Position numbers and translations under genes: made by a program
Shown: positions 59,296 to 64,000 of the stretch, piece after piece
Layout of the letters: the number at the start of each line of letters is the position of its first letter
Position numbering within the stretch: position 1 is the first letter of the stretch
Notes under the pieces: model-generated
The model's database searches: none
What the model was told of the DNA's origin: nothing
Seen by the model: the letters and a program-made list of their open reading frames with translations, nothing else
Assembly: GCA_037176705.1 (NCBI GenBank)
Contig: CM073894.1
Location: 29,652,501-29,716,500, forward strand
Reading direction: 5' to 3'
DNA: 64,000 nt
DNA from: Molossus alvarezi
Lineage: Eukaryota; Chordata; Mammalia; Chiroptera; Molossidae

Positions 59296-60829
59296 CGGGC
59301 TTCCTTACTGCGTGTCTGGAGAGTGCAGGAACCGGCATATCTACATCAGAAATCAGGCCCAGCAGGAGGTATTGGCCTCGCAGGTAATGGGTAAATGATG
59401 AGCAGATGAGCCATCCTCTTATTGATTTAAGCATTTTGTTCCAGCCAGTCACAATTAACTTTGATTTGTTTTTACTTTCCTCTTATAGGTTTGCATTTAA
59501 AACACTCTTGGAGCACTAATGGTATAAAATTCTGGTAACTGCACATTCTCTTTTTTAGAGAGGTAATGAGTGAAGAATGAAAAGGCAGGGATTATTTGAC
59601 ATTCTAAGCGGGAATTGTTAGAAGGTTTCTACTTGACCGCAGTTGTTTTGGAAGGTGAGCTGGAAGAAGACTCGTGCAACTGGAATGAAGTGACTTTGCG
59701 TGTTTTTTTTTTGATGTTTCTCTTTATCGGAGAATTCTGCAGAACTGTTCTGGGATTTAGAAGTTGATTTACATTTTATTTTTAAGACATTATTTAGGTG
59801 AACCATATGAAAACATTTAAGTATGTGTATTTGACTCTTAACAAGTACATGGGGGTCTTTTGAAAGCTCTTTTGAAATGATTTGAAATGGGTTTTCCTGG
59901 TTACCATCTCATTGTTTTTTTCAATATACAAATTGTCATGTTGTGACAAAATAAACTATTGAAGTACTTTGAAAAGTTTTTAAAAATGTGCCTAAGAAAA
60001 CAATATGCAAATTATTAGTTAATTCACACGTTAATTTATTGAAATGTTGCTGCTATTGAAAAGTCCTAGAACTCTTAGCAAACATTCCAGGACATTTATT
60101 ACTGTCTTGTTTCAATAAGCTGCTCTTTCTTCCCAGGTGTTTGGAGATGCCACTAGAGTCGCCAGACTGATCAAATAAAAATAAAGAATTCCATTATTCT
60201 GATAAATAATGAATCATTTTTTTGTTATAAGTAGGTCCCATGCAATGTTTGAATTTTATCTGGCAACCCTGGGTGCTACTCTGATTGGGTAGATATTGCA
60301 ACCATGCATTGACTAGATCATTTAGTTATTTATAAATTATAAATTGTCATTTATAAATCATTTTACCTTGCACTGTCAGATTAGATAGGCCAAAGGCTTT
60401 TTAACTCATTAATGCTGAGCTTAATTTCCCCCATAATGTTCTCAGGGCAAGCTGTGACTTGTCATTTCAAGGATAATAATTTCTGTCTGACTAATATAAT
60501 GGAGACTTCAGAGGGGTCAGGCTTACCTACATTGATCAGGCTCTGACTGAAGCATTTGGTGGTTACAGGGGTAGAGCAACGAATGATGGATGCAATGAGA
60601 ATATATTATCTTAGTGAAACCACAGCTTTCTTTGCATGGCAGTTTTGTGACTACATAGGTAGCTAAGTTTGAAACCCTTATAATTCTGATCCTGGCAGGG
60701 TCTTGTGGGAAAGGAAAGAGTCTATGTCCTCCCATTTTTATTTTATTTCATTTAACTTTGTTCACAATAATCTAGTTGCTGTGAGAGAAGCTAAGCAACA
60801 ATTTACAGAACATCAGATTTATCTTTGGG

Positions 60830-61190
60830 GCCAGTGTCAGTTCAGGCTGCTGTACCAAAGCACCATAAACTGTGGCTTATAAACAACAGAAACTCCTCAA
60901 AGTTCTGGGGGCCAGAAGCCTGAGATCAGAGTGCCAGTTGGCCAGAGTCTGTGGGCGCCCCCTTCCAGGTTTGCCCACGGTGTCTTCCGGTGTTCTCACG
61001 TGGTGGGGAGCAGAGAACTCTGATCCCTTTAACCCCTTATAAGGGCACTAATCTCATTCACAAGGGCTCCACACTCATGACCTTGGCACCTCCCAAAGGC
61101 ACACCTCTGAATACCATCGAATTTGGTGTAGTGATTTCAACAGATGAGTTTTTTGGGGGCACAAACTCTCAGTCCGTAATGATATGCCAC
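60830..61190 (-). mobile_element. MaLR-type (MLT1-like) LTR fragment, minus strand
   Basis: The plus strand reads ttcaggctgctgtaccaaag, accataaactgtggcttata, ccttataagggcactaatct, tcatgaccttggcacctccc and gaataccatcgaatttggtg, the reverse complement of the family at 27.7 kb. A VES-type SINE abuts its right end. The plus-strand frame 60951-61436 crosses both repeats and is not a gene. Confidence 0.75.
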
Positions 61191-61206
61191 TGTCTTGATG
61201 CTTTTT

Positions 61207-61453
61207 TTTTTTTTATCCTCACCCGAGGATATTTTTCTATTTTTTGTACAGATAGAGTGGGAGGGAGAGAGAGGAAGGGAGAGAGAGGGAGAAACATCGA
61301 CGTGAAGGGACACATCGAGTGGCTGCCACCCGCACAACCAACCAGGGCCGGGAACAAACTGCAACCTAAATACGTGCCCTTAGCGGGAACCGAACCCGGG
61401 TCTCTCCGGACCGCAGGGCGACGCTCTAACCACTGAGCAAAACTGTCCAGGGC
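61207..61453 (-). mobile_element. VES-type SINE, minus strand, 15-bp duplication
   Basis: Near-consensus minus-oriented copy whose A tail appears as a T run at the left end. The flanks gtcttgatgcttttt (61192-61206) and gtcttaatgcttttt (61455-61469) form a 15-bp duplication with one mismatch. It landed close to the end of an older MaLR-type LTR fragment. Confidence 0.95.
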
Positions 61454-61469
61454 TGTCTTAATGCTTTTT

Positions 61470-64000
61470 GTCAGCATCTGTCAGATGCTGTGGGTGAGGA
61501 CTATTTGTAGCACAAACTTTTTAAAGGCCTGTTCCCATCCCCCAGGCCCCTTCTAATGCAGCCATAGCTTCCGTGAGTGGACAGTTCCTGGAGGGCCCAG
61601 GCCTCCCAAACATTTTTTGCATCTTCTTGATTTCTGCCTCAGAGCCTTTTCCAGAACTGTAGAAACCTGCTCAATATGCTTTCTGAAGCATATCGTGGAA
61701 GTATGGGGGAGTTAACACCCGTGGGGGCAGCCCTCAACTGTTGGGAGACAAGAACCTATGGCTAAATTTCCATCCATCTATCTTTTGGAGAGGCATTTCC
61801 GAGAGGCACTTGGTTTGCTTCTCAGAGGTCCCATCTTCAACAGCAGGGACCTTACATACCCTTTTGGTACATTATTTGGATCTGCGCCAGTCTTTCCTCA
61901 TTCTCTCCATTCTCTTACACCTATTCCTGGGGATAACAACAAGCATCCAATTCCTTGTCTCAGGCTCTCCTGTCAGGGGCACCCCAGCTAGGACACTCCT
62001 GGTGCTCCTTCTCCCAGCACCACGGTTCTCTCCTTGCTCTAGGTCTAGGTATTTTCTTTTGTTTCCATCAAGGTTCACTTTTCTTATTAGAAGGGAGTTC
62101 TGCCCCTGTGCCTACCACTAAAACTGAGTCATCTTGGTTACCAAGTACTCCACACACATTCACCTCACCTGAACCCTTCTTTACCATAAAGACCACATTT
62201 TAATGAACCCCCAACTTGTAAATTTCCATGCAGTTAGGAGTCCAACTATGTGACAGTTTCTAAAAGCTTCATGAGGTTCTTAGACAACAAAAGGGATGAA
62301 CACATGCAATTTCTGTTTGTGCTTTGCTGCTTACTGTTGCTTTCTTGTGGCAACTGTAGCGACTGGTAGCCCCTGAAGAGTGGAAGTAGAAAGGACCACG
62401 TTCCTAGGGCCAGCATCACTGGCAGGATTAGCCACATTGATGAAAAAGAATAGCCTTCGATGTAACTCAATCTTTCCGTGGTCAGCAATGGGAGTTAAGT
62501 TACAGGCAAAAGTAAGTTTTGTCTGTTGGATTGTAAGAGGGAATCTGATGTTTTGCCACTCAAAGTGTTGGATGGGAATACTTTCGGACCCAGTACAAAC
62601 TAAAGGAACCTCAACATGTGTATAAATGTCTAAAGGAAACTTTTAAAGTTTTTTTTGTACATGAGAACCAACCTTCTCCTTGCCTACAGATTGTTATTTT
62701 GATTGGCTGGGTTTCAGTGGATAACTTAAAATGTAAATAACAGAAAATAATATAATTATTATGTGTTTAGTTATAAACCAGTTACTATGTCTGAATCCTA
62801 ATTAGAATTAGGATATATGAGTCACTTCAGCTAATGTATAAATAAACAGAAACTACACAACAGATCCAATTAGAAATGTTAGGCTCACACGCACATTTAA
62901 ATAACTAATGCTAACAGTGGGAACAAACTCCATCCAGAATATGTCTTAGACCAATTTTAGGAAAGTCCAGGGCATCTTCTTCTAAAATGTCTAAAGCCAT
63001 ATCAGATATTCAGCCTCTCTCTCTTTAAACTCTTCTTTGAGTAACAGCACTCAACCAACTTAGAGGTATTGGATAACTATCTTTAATTACAAAGATGTAC
63101 AGATGAACTACCAAGTATTCAGTACTTTATCATTAGGCAGACATTTGTGGCATTTAACTTTCACTGATGGAAGAATTCCCTTCTCTGTACTAATGCTAAA
63201 CATTATTTGACTCAAACTCTTTGATTCTTGGGGTCTTAAAAGACAGAGTCTGATGAACCCATACCATTTCATAGTACAGAGATATATTTTCTTCTTACAC
63301 GTATATTGCTTATAATTGTTGGCAGAGTTGGGACTACTACCAGAAGTTAGGGACAGTGGCGACAAGCCATGGATCCTTCCCAGCTACTATTTAGATACCA
63401 ATGAACCCTTTGGGAGGTAGCCCAACATTCTCTTGAGATAGCCATTCTTTCTTACCTTTAAATCTTGAACTCGGGAAAATTGCTTCAGTTCTGTTAAGTA
63501 GGAATGACTCTACTTGGGAATATTGGACGTTCTCCCCATTTAGAAGCATATTGAGATGATGATAGTGGATTATCATGAAGTTCAAGCTTTGAAAAATCGA
63601 CCTTTTCACTATCTTGCAAGCCAGTATTGACTCTGATGTAGAAACGTTCTGTAGTTCTTCCTTATGTGAATGATAGTGGCATGGTCAGGATTACTGAGTG
63701 AGTGTTCTGTCCTTGGATCTGTCTGCTAGAGAGTGAGGCAGAGGCCAGACTCACATGCAGGGTCCCTATATATTAATTGCTCTTTGGTTAACAGCATCCT
63801 TACATAAACTTCTGCTTGTCACCAGGGACCTGATTGTGTTATCACATAATTAGCTCTTTGACTAATAGTCTCATGATCATAAAGAGGTTCTGATTTTATA
63901 TCCAGGCAACAATTTAGGCACTGGTAGAATCTATATTACTAATTTTTATTTTATTATCCACATACTCTCTAAGAGTGATATTCCGTAAACACCCCATTTT
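61470..64000. other. Intergenic right end, no gene recognised
   Basis: Mid-GC (61.5-62.6 kb) then AT-rich DNA. The overlapping frames at 61741-62203 (+) lack any domain. It may hold decayed repeats that I cannot identify. Confidence 0.45.

Noticed and set aside
60951..61436. Plus-strand frame of 161 codons
   Set aside because: It crosses a MaLR-type LTR fragment and a VES SINE, so it is repeat-derived.
23805..61453. Regularly recurring similar sequences that might suggest an array
   Set aside because: They are dispersed SINE copies in both orientations with individual target duplications, not a CRISPR or satellite array.

Overview
This is mammalian nuclear DNA from a bat. The telling repeats are tRNA-derived SINEs of the VES type: heads beginning near gccctggccggtttggctc, an A box and a B box, a (TC)n-rich body, an A-rich tail, and several clear target-site duplications. 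That points to Yangochiroptera, probably a vespertilionoid; I cannot name a species. Ancient mammalian MIR, LINE and MaLR-type relics are also present. There are no bacterial operons, no CRISPR array and no rRNA genes.

The only protein-coding gene I recognise is the 5' end of ZEB2 (ZFHX1B/SIP1), on the minus strand. Coding exon 2 (10814-10886) encodes the diagnostic N-terminus with the RRKQxxP NuRD-interaction motif and ends in a perfect GTAAGAA donor. A non-coding exon 1 ends at a CAG|GTAGG donor (13499/13498) about 2.5 kb upstream. Everything left of 10814 is the start of the long intron 2; the rest of the gene lies outside the window. The ATG exon sits in a strong CpG island (about 9.43-11.13 kb). 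Smaller GC-rich patches at about 16.4-16.6 and 17.7-18.0 kb may be alternative promoters.

Layout. 1-10.8 kb: intron 2, with simple repeats only and no young transposons. 10.8-14.0 kb: exon 2, intron 1 (the 5'-UTR intron reported in human to be retained under control of an antisense transcript) and exon 1, whose distal part has a purine-rich tract and a 22-base homopolymer. 14-18.5 kb: promoter-proximal flank. 18.5-64 kb: upstream intergenic DNA, AT-rich, holding ten bat SINEs, a 5'-truncated L1 with a perfect 14-bp duplication that was itself hit by a SINE, older L1, MIR and LINE relics, two MaLR-type LTR fragments in opposite orientation, and a possible solo LTR.

The most interesting signal is the 5'-leader design of ZEB2. 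After splicing, an upstream ORF that starts in exon 1 runs in frame across the exon 1-exon 2 junction and stops 13 bases before the ZEB2 start. If intron 1 is retained, the same ORF stops inside the intron instead. A second uORF lies further upstream. The annotated ZEB2 start has a weak initiation context, whereas in-frame Met6 has a strong one. I found no convincing novel protein system; most other open frames are GC-driven or repeat-derived noise.
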